This document shows positions 48,040 to 58,151 of a DNA stretch of 64,000 nucleotides, one piece after another. The notes beneath the pieces are model-generated. The model was not told the origin of the DNA, did no database searches, and worked only from the letters and a program-made list of their open reading frames with translations. How positions within the stretch are numbered: position 1 is the first letter of the stretch; each line of letters starts with the position of its first letter. The position numbers and the translations under genes are program-made. The stretch is from Linyphia triangularis (lineage: Eukaryota > Arthropoda > Arachnida > Araneae > Linyphiidae): assembly GCA_963978545.1 (NCBI GenBank), contig OZ021724.1, positions 27,517,933 to 27,581,932 on the forward strand. Reading direction: 5' to 3'.

Positions 48040-48219
48040 GCCGACCAAACGGTATAGTGGTTAGCGTTCTAGCTTCTAGATCGTGAGGTTGCGGCCTCGA
48101 GTCCCGTGTAAGGCATGGGTGTTTGTAAATGTATGTTGGCTTGTCAAATGACGAATGTTTCGGCGCATCATAGTCCTCCTGTTGCTGACGGCGCCAGATA
48201 ATCTGAAAACAACCAACCA
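48040..48219 (+). mobile_element. SINE-A copy 6
   Basis: A full-length sense copy with an A-box-like TATAGTGGTTAGCG and a mutated B box (CCTCGAGTCCC), ending ACAACCAACCA. ATAATTCTT at 48031-48039 is repeated at 48220-48228. It is more diverged than the copies at 19 and 24 kb (TCATAGTCCTCCTGTTGC). Confidence 0.92.
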
Positions 48220-48394
48220 ATAATTCTTTTAAATTCAAAACAAAAGTATGTTATTGGTATGTAAATCCAAAATACTTTAAAAAAAAAAAACTTCTCATTA
48301 ATTTAACTGTATGTACTTACGTAAACTATTAATTTGTGAATGTTGAAATTTATTTGTCCTATAAGCTAGTATATTATATCAAGCAGATTACTAG

Positions 48395-49370
48395 TAAGAT
48401 CTTTTTTAAATCCTTTACAGTAACTTCGATTTTGTGTGTTTGTGGGTTGCGTGTAAATATGAAGAGAGCTAATTAACCTCTTTTCCGTCATCCAATCGTA
48501 CTGAAACTTGACAGATAGATTTGATGTTGATGACAATGCATTCTATCACGTTTTTTTAATTTGAAGGGGAGGGGGGGGGGGTTACTGTCCTAAATGGTAG
48601 CTTGTACACACTCTTCTATTTTGTCTTCATATTGCTAATAAATCCACTACGCGTCATCCAATCGAGCTAAACTTCGAAACTTGACAGATGCACTCGTTGT
48701 TGAAAACTATGATATCTAACATGCTTTGGGGCTGTCGCTAAAAAGCCGCTTAAACACACGCACACTTTTTTATTGCCTTACGTTAGACTTATCAGTTTTT
48801 ACTCCTTACTTAATTGAAACATGTGCAATGTGGTGATATTTACTGACTGAAACCTTCCCCTATGAAGGTGGGCGAGGCCGAATCTTCGAAGGGCTAATAA
48901 ATCCCCACTTCCACCTTTCAACAGAGCTTAAAATTTGGCAGATTGTCTTGTTGTGGAGGACAATGTAATCAATCAAGTTTTTGAGGACAAGACAAAAAAA
49001 CCCCAAAAAAACAACGTTAGTAAATAGGTCGGAATGTATGTTTTCTTCGTAGTTGTCAAACACAATGAAAACTTGACCTGAGCTCAATGAGTTGTAATTG
49101 CACCTAAAAATTTGTAATGAATATAAAGTATTCATTTTAAAAACTTTGTTTTTAGGATCTAAATTATTTAATTGTGATCGCAAAAGAGATCAGTACTTGT
49201 TATTGAGTTAGTGTGTTAAGTATTAATGTTAGTGTAAGATGACCCGACTCCATTTCCTTAATATATTTCATAGTAAACTAGACATACAACATTCAGGGGA
49301 ATTTGAAAGATTGAGTTGTAAACTGCATTATAATTTATTAAAAAGCTAATTATTTAATTATATCTTGTGC
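48395..49370 (+). repeat. Rep-X, copy B
   Basis: The order of blocks is: TAACTTCGATTTTGTGTGTT; CCGTCATCCAATCGTACTGA; GATTTGATGTTGATGACAAT; a G run near 48567; a second CATCCAATCG block at 48656; GAAACCTTCCCCTATGAAGG at 48851; then TTTTCTTCGTAGTTGTCAAAC. Copy C repeats the first and last of these blocks. No coding region or terminal repeats are visible. Confidence 0.6.
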
Positions 49371-49379
49371 TGTACCTGT

Positions 49380-50880
49380 TATTTTTAAATCCTTTTTATT
49401 AACTTCCCTTTTGTATGTAACTTCCCTTTTGTATGTTGTGTTGTGTAGGTATGCATGTATGTATGTATGTACTTACGTTCGTATGTATGTTTGTTGATGG
49501 GAGCGGAATCAGCGGAGGCCCCTTGCCGTCATCCAATCGTTTTGAAACTTGATAAATAGGTTCGATGTCGATGGCAAAGCATTCTATCAAAGTTTGGGGC
49601 TGTTATTATCACTAAAAGGTCGCTTTTACGGAATACTAACAAACCAACTTTCCATCATTCAAGCGCATTAAAATCCGACCATTGTCGAAACACTTTCCTG
49701 TTGCAATTTTTTTTTAATGATTAAATAATAAAATTACTTCAATCAGAATAAATAAATGATATTTGGATGACGCTCACATTCATTTTTAATAAATAATATT
49801 TGAAATGTAGTTTGGTGCAAAATTTAGCTGATAAAAATGTTTTTGATATCGGCGATGTATTAATGAATGTGACTAGGGGTGTGGAACATCGTACAACTTT
49901 CAATTACATTATAATACTGACGTGGATTTGTGTTCGTTTACCGTTTTTATATTTTCATCATTTATTTAGCAAAAATTCCCAGTTTGGCGATATTTTTTTA
50001 AACTAATCTTGGGTCTCAAAAAAAAAAAAAAAAAAAAAAATTAAGCCCAGCCAAAATGATGATTTTGGTGATATACTTTTCGATAAGTCTTATATTATCA
50101 TTTTTTATAAAAACTGAGGAGAGAAGAAAAAAAAGGTCGTTGATGAGGTATGCTCAAGGAAAGAGAACTCTGTGTTAAAGCATTCATTTTTCAACTTTTT
50201 AAGCCATTAAAGTATTTTTACGAGAATATCGGATGTGAGAATGTTTAGAACACTTTAAGAGTCATTACCACAGCGATTTTCAACAAATTCGTTTGAGCCG
50301 TTTTTTTGCAATTTCTGAAAAACATGATTTTTTCAATTGCAGCCACCTGCTTATGCGCATGCGCGATTTTTACGAAAACCTTAATGGTAGGTTTTTGGGC
50401 CATCACCAACCTGCACATCAAATTTGAACATCTTAGGTCAATTTTCTTGGGAGTTATGCTGACCGCGTACACACAGAGAAACATTTTTTCTAGATCACTT
50501 TTTTATGATCAGGAGGTTCCAAAACGTGAAGAAAGGCAACAACAAAAAAATCGATTCCCCCCTCTTTAAACCATATACTATACTTTCATTACCTTATGTA
50601 CACATATGGGTAATTGAAAGTAAAAATTGATAATACATATAAAGTATTTTTTAAAAACTCTGTTTTTATGTCTTATATTATTTAATATTAGTCTAAAATG
50701 ATTTGACTTTAATACCTTAAAGCATGTTTTTAATTGTCAACTAGATATACGATACTTAGAAGAAAAAAAATAAAAATATGGAGGATGTAGTCATAAATTA
50801 TATTATAATATACTTAAAAGTTCATTATTTAAATATTTATTTAATAATTAAAGAAATATAGTTTAATTGGGTTTAAGTAA
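49380..50880 (+). repeat. Rep-X, copy C
   Basis: It opens like copy B (TCCTTTTTATTAACTTCCC, TGCCGTCATCCAATCGTTTT, TTCGATGTCGATGGCAAAGC) and closes with matching sequence near 50,690-50,830 (ATTATTTAATATTAG, CTAGATATACGATAC). Copy C has an additional middle, 49,800-50,570, including GGCCATCACCAACCTGCACA and an A run at about 50019-50040. Copies B and C lie head-to-tail with almost no spacer. Confidence 0.55.
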
Positions 50881-51689
50881 AAATAGAGTTATTTATGGTA
50901 TTCAAATAAATAATGAGCAGCCAAAAGATAGCATTGTTCTTTCCATTATTTCAGATAGCAGTAATTTTATGAAGACATTTTAGAGAGAAATGAAGACTTA
51001 ATTTGGTTTAAAATAATATAAAGAGTACATCGTAACATTACAATAAAGAGTAGAACCAATGTGTTCTAAGATTGAAATATCCATATGCTTCATTAAGAAT
51101 GATCGAAACTTTGTTAAAGTTAAATTTGAATATTATTTATAATATAGTTATAACCCATTATAATATTAATGTAAATCTCACTGAAACGTATCTGTCTTGT
51201 AAAGATTATTTTTATTGTTTTGTAGACCAATGTTTCTCAGATAAAAAGGTCATTTTTTAAATACAAGCAAAAGAAATTTTATAGTATAATAAAAACATTA
51301 TTTAAACATAAGCCAAACAAAAGGATATTGCATTTTATATGAAAAGCAGCGCAAAGGCTTTTAATATTAAAAAGTAAATAACGCTATTCCTTCTAGTTAC
51401 AGGGAACAATGTGTGTTATCACTAAATAATGCTGTCATGACATTTTGTTCCATCTTTCCAGGGATGCTTGTTTATTACTCATGTGATTCAAATAAATACA
51501 CAATGGTATTATTTTGTGATTCAGTAAATTACCTTTGCTTATTTGATAACTATGTGCATACACTTTAAATAATACATAAGATTAAGAATTTAAAGTTAAT
51601 AAATTAATTAGAAATTAATAAAATAAAAATAGTTAATATAATATTAATATATAATTTAAATTCTAAGAAAATCGTCTTTTTAAATTTAT
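50881..51689. other. AT-rich DNA, nothing recognised
   Basis: No gene or repeat identified. Confidence 0.4.
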
Positions 51690-52552
51690 AGCAATAAAAT
51701 AAAGAGTCTGTGGATCTGTATGTGGGTGTACCCTTGTGGCCTTATAAAAAAGTTACCTTCAATATGCGAGAAGAATTTTAAACGTAAGTAGTTATAGTAG
51801 TTTTATTTGTGTTTTTAATAAACAGAATGTTACATTTTTAATTTTTTTTTTTTTTTTTTTTTTATATATATATAAAGTGACTTGAAATAAGCGTAGATCT
51901 CAGAAATTTTAAACATAAATAGTTTTGATCTTCCAATTGGACTTTTGAAAAACAGAATATTAAAATATTAATGAGTTTTTTTTAAATCATAATAAATTTT
52001 GTTTACAAAGTGACTTCTAACAGCGTACAGCTTTGCAATTTTTAGCATAAGTAGTTCTGGCCTTCTAATTCAATTTTTGAAAAACAGAATGTTAAAATTT
52101 TAGTTACTTTTTTTTTAATTAGATTTTTAATTTTTTTTATTTTTTTTAAATTTTTTTTTTACAAATATACTTCGAATAGGCTTGCAGCTATGCAATTTTA
52201 AACATAATTTTGCCTCTCATAAACACAATGTTAAAATAATCTTAAAGATATCAGGAAGGCGAGTGGTATTATGGTAATAACGGAGAAAGCTGTTTTTCTC
52301 GACAGGGGAGAGGGTTCTTATATCAAGGGTTTACGCAGCAATTATTCTTTTAGTGAGTGAAGCGAGCTTATGCTTTCACAACAATGAACCTTTCAGCGAG
52401 CGAAGCGAGCTGTGTTTACGTAACAATGAAATTTTTAGCAAGTGAAGCGAGCTTGGTTTTGCGTACCAATGAACCTTTCAGCGAGCGAAGCGCCAAACGC
52501 TTGAACCTAGACACCAATGACGGCTCACCGAAACGCGGGGCCACGCAGCTAG
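51690..52552 (+). mobile_element. Helitron-like non-autonomous element, copy 1
   Basis: It starts near AATAAAGAGTCTGTGGATCTG and ends GGGGCCACGCAGCTAG, a CTRR end (CTAG) followed by TT. The core holds about four tandem units with CATAAGTAGTTCTGGCCTTC-like and TTGAAAAACAGAATGTTAAA-like blocks. The last 220 bases hold repeated GCGAGCGAAGCGAGCT blocks. The same architecture and end recur at 62,620-63,801. No Rep/helicase gene is present. The classification rests on the CTRR end and the lack of TIRs. Confidence 0.55.
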
Positions 52553-53431
52553 TTGTTTCTATAAATATAATTACAATTAGATTGCACATTAATTTCTAAT
52601 ACATCAATTAGTAATATTATTTTAATGTTTTTTTTCTGGAGGGGGGGGGGGGGAGAGGGGGAGGCAATATTCAAAGAAGAACTTAACTGTTTATTGATCG
52701 TAAAGGGAATCTTTAAGCAACTACATTTAACAATACTGCAACTCGTATTTAATATAATTTAATTTCAAAGATGATTATACAGCTTACTATTTGAATTTTG
52801 TTGTACATGAAACGATGTTTTAATAGATGAAAAATATTTAAAATAAACCAGTATATTTCTAGCAGCATTCAAATTTACCACATAAATATAACTAAATAAC
52901 GAATCAAAAATTTCTGTCCTTTATAGTCATCCACTTTTCGCCTAATCTCAAAGCATACAAATCAATTTTCTGTCAACGTATTACTCAAGCCTTCCAACTG
53001 CCTCCAAGGCAATTAAATCTCAATCCGAGTCATTGGTCAGTTAACGACCCAACATCCAACAGAGCTGTCATCTTTCAAGAGGATCACCGACGATACAAAC
53101 TTCTGTCCCCTCATTTTCGTAATTGAAACCCTCCCAACAAATGATATTCACCAACTTCAACTCCTGGAAACCTATCAAAAGACCTCGCCAATATAATCTC
53201 TCCATAGCCCTTTAGCAGAGGCATCAAAAGACGAATAATGGCTCCCTATAGCAAGCTGATGAATCGGGGCATCACTCAAAGTCCCCCTCCATAGCAGAAG
53301 GAGGGATGCCTCTCAACTCAACTCATTTGCATGATCGTAGAAGTGGAGGGGGGTTCCTTTTGAAGGGCGTCCCACCCATTTGTCAGGGAATTCTGGAAAG
53401 GTGGGTGTCACTCAACCTGTCCAGAGTGGCC
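52553..53431. other. Unrecognised DNA with GC-richer part at 52,970-53,430
   Basis: A G run lies at about 52640-52652. From 52,970 the sequence is clearly less AT-rich (CAACTGCCTCCAAGGCAATT, CATCACTCAAAGTCCCCCTC), without a frame or repeat match. Confidence 0.4.
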
Positions 53432-53640
53432 CCAATTTTCCAGGGAGTTTAGTATTTCAGGTCTTAATATACGCCGGGTATCTGGTAACTTGCCTGAAGT
53501 ATTGAGTGGAAGGGGTACCTTGAAGAGTTGTAGATTGAGGGTATAAGTAGTGATCGGGTTTAGTTGTCACTAATGTCGACTCATTACCTCCTCAAAAGAT
53601 TTTAAGGAATTTTAAGTTCCTTGCAGCAGATTGTCTATTC
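53432..53640 (+). repeat. Dispersed repeat segment, copy 1 of a pair
   Basis: The blocks CAGGGAGTTTAGTATTTCAG, GGGTATCTGGTAACTTGCC and GATCGGGTTTAGTTGTCACT match, in order, 54,838-55,060 on the other side of the mariner-like element. Confidence 0.65.
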
Positions 53641-53839
53641 TTAAGAACACACTATTATCCGCGTCATTTTATATAAAATTTCTCGTGAATTAATTAAAGT
53701 ATGGTTAAAACTAGGTATAATACTATATGTAAGGTGGAACGTTATTTAAAACAGAAATGCAGTATAATTAAATCACAGGGTAGTGGTTTACTTTAACATT
53801 TAAGTGTTTGTATGTTACAAAATTATTACCAACACCGTA
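53641..53839. other. AT-rich spacer
   Basis: Nothing recognised before the mariner-like element begins. Confidence 0.4.
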
Positions 53840-53993
53840 CTCGGGCTTCCATAGAAGAATACCTAAACTTTGAATTAACATAATTGCGAAACAAAGTGGA
53901 ATAGAAATAAGAGACAAGAAACATGTTGGATAAACATGGATGGAAATTTCAATACACCGCTTCACAAAATTGAGTGATGGGAATAAATTTGAT

Positions 53994-54170
53994 GACAACA
54001 GTGTATGGCTTACCAATGACGTCCATTTTAATTCAGACGGAAATGTGAATAAACAAAACTGGTGAAAATGTGGAAGTCTGAAAACTCATCTGTGTTTTGA
54101 AAAACCATTGTATGCTGTAAAGGTGACCATTTGAGCTGAACTATTCAGTAAAGGGATCATTCGACACTTT
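53994..54170 (+). pseudogene. Transposase core fragment of the mariner-like family
   Basis: This is the best preserved version of the family's core block: WLTNDVHFNSDGNVNKQNW, the stop TGA, CGSLKTHLCFEKPLYAVKVT, a second stop, then AELFSKGIIRHF. It corresponds to the strand and loop around the first catalytic acid of a DDE/D transposase. It is inactive and cut by the TRIM-like insertion. Confidence 0.65.
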
Positions 54171-54172
54171 TG

Positions 54173-54292
54173 TGGCGGTCTAATAACAGATAAAGCTTCT
54201 ATGCACTGGAGTACTCTTTTGTATAGCGGTAGAGTATCTGTCTACGGATCTAGGAGTACCTGGTTCGACACTCATTAGCACACATCACTACA
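54173..54292 (+). repeat. 5' terminal repeat of the TRIM-like element, tRNA-Arg(ACG)-like
   Basis: A 120-bp repeat. It contains TATAGCGGTAGAGTATCTG (A-box-like), TCTACGGATCTAGGAG (resembling an ACG anticodon loop CTACGGA) and CCTGGTTCGACACTC (B-box-like). The order and spacing are those of a tRNA from D-arm to T-arm. Confidence 0.65.
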
Positions 54293-54504
54293 TTGGTGAA
54301 TATCGGCCAACTGAATCATGCTGCCAACTATCGGCACCTTCTGAAAATTCTTGCTCGGCTTCCTCAATATCATCTCAGCATCTTTGGCGACTCACCGTCA
54401 AAACAACAAGCAACACCTCCGGCGACTCACTGCCCCACGCGCTCAACTCACGCGCGGGCAACTCAATCGTTAGTCCCTTCGCTACTCACTGGGAAGGGGC
54501 CATG

Positions 54505-54632
54505 TGGCTGTCTCGTGAATAAATAACAGATAAAGCTTCTCTGCACTGGAGTACTCTTTTGCATAGCGGTAGAGTATCTGTCTACGGATCTAGTAGTCCC
54601 TGGTTTGACTCCCGTTAGCACACATCGCTACA
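54505..54632 (+). repeat. 3' terminal repeat of the TRIM-like element, tRNA-Arg(ACG)-like
   Basis: A 128-bp repeat matching the 5' one except for an extra segment near the start (TCGTGAATAAATAAC) and scattered changes, for example TAGTAGTCCCTGG in place of TAGGAGTACCTGG. The B box here is GGTTTGACTCC, whereas the 5' copy has GGTTCGACACT, so each has decayed differently from the canonical GGTTCGANTCC. Confidence 0.65.
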
Positions 54633-54837
54633 CTTTGTCCTACAGGAAAAGTAAACTCATTCCGCTATATTCAGATTTCGTAACAATTTTACCACATTTC
54701 AATATTGAAACTAATTTTGTAAACCGGTAGATTAAACATTCCATACCTGTTTCTTCTTTCTGTTTCGCAATCATGTCATTTCAAAGTTAGGGAGTCTTTT
54801 CTAAAGGGTCCTGTATGTTCTCTTCAACTTCTGTTAA

Positions 54838-55060
54838 GGTGTCCCGAATGTCTAGGGAGCTTAGTATTTCAGTGTCTAAATATACACAGAGGATGTCTAG
54901 TAACTTGGCTAAATGATTGTTGGCTTTCGTGGAGAAAAGAGTTGTTGATAGATGGCTGGCGGTATAGGTTGCGATCAGGTATACTTGTCATTGATGGAAA
55001 CCGTAATTACTGCTTAAAGAGAATTAATTAACACCAAAATCCTTGATGCAGATCTGTACA
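54838..55060 (+). repeat. Dispersed repeat segment, copy 2 of a pair
   Basis: CTAGGGAGCTTAGTATTTCAG, GGATGTCTAGTAACTTGGC and GCGATCAGGTATACTTGTCA correspond to 53,432-53,640. Weaker relatives of the TCTGGTAACTTG part occur near 55,490 and 61,915, the latter again just beyond a mariner-like copy. Confidence 0.6.
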
Positions 55061-55192
55061 TGAGCTTTTAATAATATGGCGCTAGTAAAGTTTTATTCTT
55101 TAATTACTTCATAATGAACGTACGATTTTTACAACAGTTCAAAACGCAACTTCTGTTTAAGAATACAAAAATTCGTGCTTTTTTTTTAAATT

Positions 55193-55193
<1 letters not shown>

Positions 55194-55277
<84 letters not shown>
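55194..55277. repeat. (AT)n microsatellite, about 42 units
   Basis: An uninterrupted alternating TA/AT run of about 84 bases. The tyrosine-isoleucine frames on both strands across it are artefacts. Confidence 0.97.
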
Positions 55278-55279
<2 letters not shown>

Positions 55280-56063
55280 TATTCAATATAATAAGTAATG
55301 TCATTGCATAGTTGAGATTTTATTTTGTATGATATTTTTTTAAATCTGCATTATAACAATTTTAAATAAATGTTCTCTTAATATTTTCGTATATTACTAC
55401 CTAATTACATTAAATTTTTTGTCATAAAAATGTGTAAAACTGAATCCTTGGAATTTAAGTTTTCTATGTAGTACAGAAATATAATTTATTACCTGGTAAC
55501 TTGCGTGAAAGATTTCACTTAGAAAATTCTTTGAGGTAAATCGGTGATTAATATAATACTGTTGGTCATATATAGATGCTGATTGGGTTCAAAATTTAAG
55601 GAATTTCATTGTCTTTTAGGAATTTACTCGAATGTGAATCATAAAAAGTTGCATTGTCATTCGAAAAATACTTTTTTATTTTTAAACCTATTTTTTATGC
55701 CAATTAAAACTACTTTATCTGTGACCTGCTTGATGGGAGTTGTCCAATTCGAGATATAAATCACCCCTTAAAAGAACTCTCGGAAGGCGATCCAAATCTG
55801 TTTTTTTACAGTTCCAAAAGATGTTTTTGTGTAGTATATGTATAGTGAAGCTTCTGCGCTTCTGTATCAGATATTATTTAAATCAACCACGAAATCTACG
55901 GCATTAACTACTTTTTTTTTCTGAAAAATTAGTTATTAAATATTTTTATTAGAATAATTAATCTAACATCTATTCAACAATATCAAATATAATTTTTAGT
56001 GAATGGGTAACTAAAATGACTTAAACCCCTTTTTTCGTTCTTTTCAATTAAACATTTTATTAA

Positions 56064-56098
<35 letters not shown>

Positions 56099-56498
56099 TT
56101 GTTTTATTATTTCGAAACAGTTTTTGGAAAATAAATTTACTTTGAAGTGTTAACGGATTTATTCATAAGTCTATCTAAAAGTGAGCTAAAGGTAAAGAGG
56201 TGAAAGAGTTACGGTTGCGTGACTTAATAAAAAAAGAAATGTGGGTTTGTTTGGTTTACCTGATTATGCAATGAAAATGCAAGTGCAATTTCTAACCCGA
56301 TCTCAACGTATTTTGAGTAGAAGTCGTAGAATATGGATTATTTTTAAATAACATTGGATTAACAGGAAATATTACAAGATTAAATGGAACATAGTCTTTT
56401 CTCAAATGCTTGTTTTCAGTAATATATTTAATTTAATATTTAATACAAAGTTTACATGAAATATAGATAACATCCTCATTCAATGGGAATGCCATATT
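55278..56498. other. AT-rich DNA, nothing recognised
   Basis: No gene seen. A T run of about 28 lies at 56065-56093. Confidence 0.4.
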
Positions 56499-56500
56499 TA

Positions 56501-56826
56501 CAGGTCTTTCAGGGAGGACTTTATAACTTTGAAATTCCATAACTGCGAAACAGTGAGAAGTGGTTGGTTGGTTTAACGCTCAACGACCTATTCTTTTGCA
56601 CAATGATGGCTAATCAGGCCGGGACCTACAGCTTAATGTGGATTCCGAACCACAACGAACATCCATGTCTAACCAGGTATTCTAACTCGGCACCTTTGGC
56701 ATGCAAGGCCAGAGCGCTAACCCCACAGCCATTAGGCGCGCTAGTGAGAAGTGTGGAAAGCAAGCAAGTGGTATGTTGGATAGGCAAGTATTGAATGTTG
56801 AATACCCCTATTTGCAAAATCAATTA
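56501..56826 (+). mobile_element. Mariner-like element 5' part, interrupted by a SINE-B
   Basis: The left end CAGGTCTTTCAGGGAGG follows TA (56499-56500) and continues AACTTTGAAATTCCATAACT as in the sister copies. After the SINE insertion the element resumes (CAAGTGGTATGTTGGATAGG, TTGCAAAATCAATTA) and then breaks off before the transposase core. Confidence 0.75.
56563..56742 (-). mobile_element. SINE-B full-length copy
   Basis: An antisense copy from GTTGGTTGGTTTAACGCTC to the tRNA-like head. On the minus strand the head reads GCGCGCCTAATGGCTGTGGG, with A box TGGCTGTGGGGTTAGCGC, a weak B box GAGTTAGAATACC and a tail ending AACCAACCAAC. AGTGAGAAGTG lies on both sides (56552-56562 and 56743-56753). 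Confidence 0.9.
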
Positions 56827-56919
56827 AAATATTAAAATATGGCCACACATTCTGGTAAAATATGAATATTGGCAAAATATATCATGCTTTCTTGTCCCTC
56901 AAATTTGGCTAAATACATT

Positions 56920-57022
56920 TTTCATTCACAACGAGATTCAGCTCGATTGGATGATGGAAAGTGGATTAATTGGCACTCCGAAGATTTTGTCTCGTCAACC
57001 TCAATAGGGGGAGGTTTCATTC
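56920..57022 (-). repeat. Rep-X fragment, reverse orientation
   Basis: The minus strand reads GAAACCTCCCCCTATTGAGG, AAATCTTCGGAGTGCCAATTA and CCATCATCCAATCGAGCTGA, matching the 48,850 part of Rep-X copy B. It sits between two mariner-like fragments. Confidence 0.6.
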
Positions 57023-57029
57023 ATTAAAT

Positions 57030-57422
57030 TTCGTCAGTTGACCATGTTTGAATTGAATCGTTTCTCTTTGAAAAGATCATTTCTCTTGTGAAAATGAATA
57101 CTATAATCCTTTTAAGGGAAAATGCAACCCATACAGTCACTTTTGCAGAATTCGGTGGTTGTTGCAGGACACACATACTGGTTTTGAGTATTATATATAC
57201 CCCAGTTATGTGTATTGACATATCCGTCGAAACGAAAATGGACCTCATCAATAAACCATATGCAACCATCATCAAATTACTTCCATCAATCAAATTTACA
57301 AAATTGTGTATTTAAAATTCCATAACTGTCTATTCAGAATTACACTTGTCTTTCTCTTCTGTATCAAACCATTTCGTAGTTATGTCATTTCAAAGTTAAG
57401 GACTTCTTTTGAAAAGATCCTG
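57030..57422 (-). mobile_element. Mariner-like element, reverse copy
   Basis: The 5' end is at the right: on the minus strand CAGGATCTTTTCAAAAGAAG leads into AACTTTGAAATGACATAACT. The minus-strand frame 57293-57024 carries the core block (FVSTDMSIHITGVYIILKTS, NSAKVTVWVAFSLKRIIVFI). The 3' end of the element is missing. Confidence 0.75.
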
Positions 57423-58151
57423 CATATAGTTTGTACTTACTTGCTTAGAAGTTACATCTTAAATTAAAAGGTTATTAGTTAGTTAACAAATAAATCAAAA
57501 CCAAATGATTTTCTATATTCATATATATGCCCAACAAAATCTGTACACAAACCCGACATCGATCCCACGAAACTCTACATCACAAATATTACCAATGTGC
57601 GCACTCGCACAGAAACTCAAATATTAATAAGAACAATTAGAACCCGATAACGAATCACGTTCAGGTCCAGAGAACACCCCATCACCGGACGGATAAACAC
57701 GGCCAGGGCAAGGAATGCACGTCCACTCTCCGGTCAAATACGTTTAGAGGCACGTCTAAACACGGCTGTGCACTTTAGACGCGAGGATAGCTCTCGGCCA
57801 ACGCGGTTCGCATAAATTACCGGCCGGATGTTCAATGGGGAAACGCTCTAAGAGGTTAAAGCGGGTGCATACAATGGAGTGTGTGATTAAGTTGAGTGAT
57901 ACGTTGGTAGTGGAGTAGTGGCCCGCAGTGGAAAGCGCTTGTTGGGGAATTCTATCTGTGGATAAGGAAGGTAGATGCAAATTTTGACTCTCTCTTTAAT
58001 GTGGTCTCTTCCAAGAATGAGGTTGTGTCGTTAAGGTTAATAGTGGAGTGGGGGTTTAAGGTGCTGGAATTTGAAATCTTTGGAGGTAATGGGAGGCAAA
58101 CGATTGAATTTCGTGGTAACTTTTAGGTTTTGTTACTTCAGTAGTGCTTAA
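57423..58151. other. Unrecognised DNA with GC-richer island at about 57,540-58,000
   Basis: The island includes CACCGGACGGATAAACACGG, CTCTCGGCCAACGCGGTTCG and ATTACCGGCCGGATGTTC, the most CpG-containing stretch in the window. A 74-codon minus-strand frame there has no recognisable domain. There is no repeat match. Confidence 0.45.

Larger units (their letters stand above)
54173..54632 (+). mobile_element. TRIM-like retroelement with tRNA-like terminal repeats (460 bp)
   Basis: It has direct repeats at its two ends (54173-54292 and 54505-54632), both beginning TGGC and ending CTACA, so TG...CA. A purine tract, GGGAAGGGG, lies at 54491-54499, five bases before the 3' repeat. The insertion interrupts a mariner-like element, whose other copies give the empty-site order. 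TTTTG precedes it (54168-54172) and CTTTG follows (54633-54637), a 4-5 bp duplication as made by LTR integrases. The internal region is only 212 bp with no coding capacity. A dimeric tRNA-SINE is the main alternative, but the other SINEs here make 8-15 bp duplications and end in AACCAACC, which this lacks. Confidence 0.65.
53840..54813 (+). mobile_element. Mariner-like element, copy split by a 460-bp TRIM-like insertion
   Basis: The left end follows TA (53838-53839) with CTCGGGCTTCCATAGAAG. The right end is CTTTTCTAAAGGGTCCTG, then TA (54814-54815). Without the insertion at 54,173-54,632 it is 514 bp, close to the copy at 7,020. The translated core reads VWLTNDVHFNSDGNVNKQNW then a stop, followed by KTHLCFEKPLYAVKVT. 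Other copies have WFTD at the same place, so the first catalytic motif is altered here. Confidence 0.8.

Noticed and set aside
54560..54625. A genuine tRNA-Arg gene
   Set aside because: It occurs twice as part of 120-128 bp terminal repeats, has a degraded B box in one copy and a different base in the other, and lacks a clean acceptor stem.
55104..55311. Tyr-Ile repeat proteins on both strands
   Set aside because: They are the translation of an (AT)n microsatellite.
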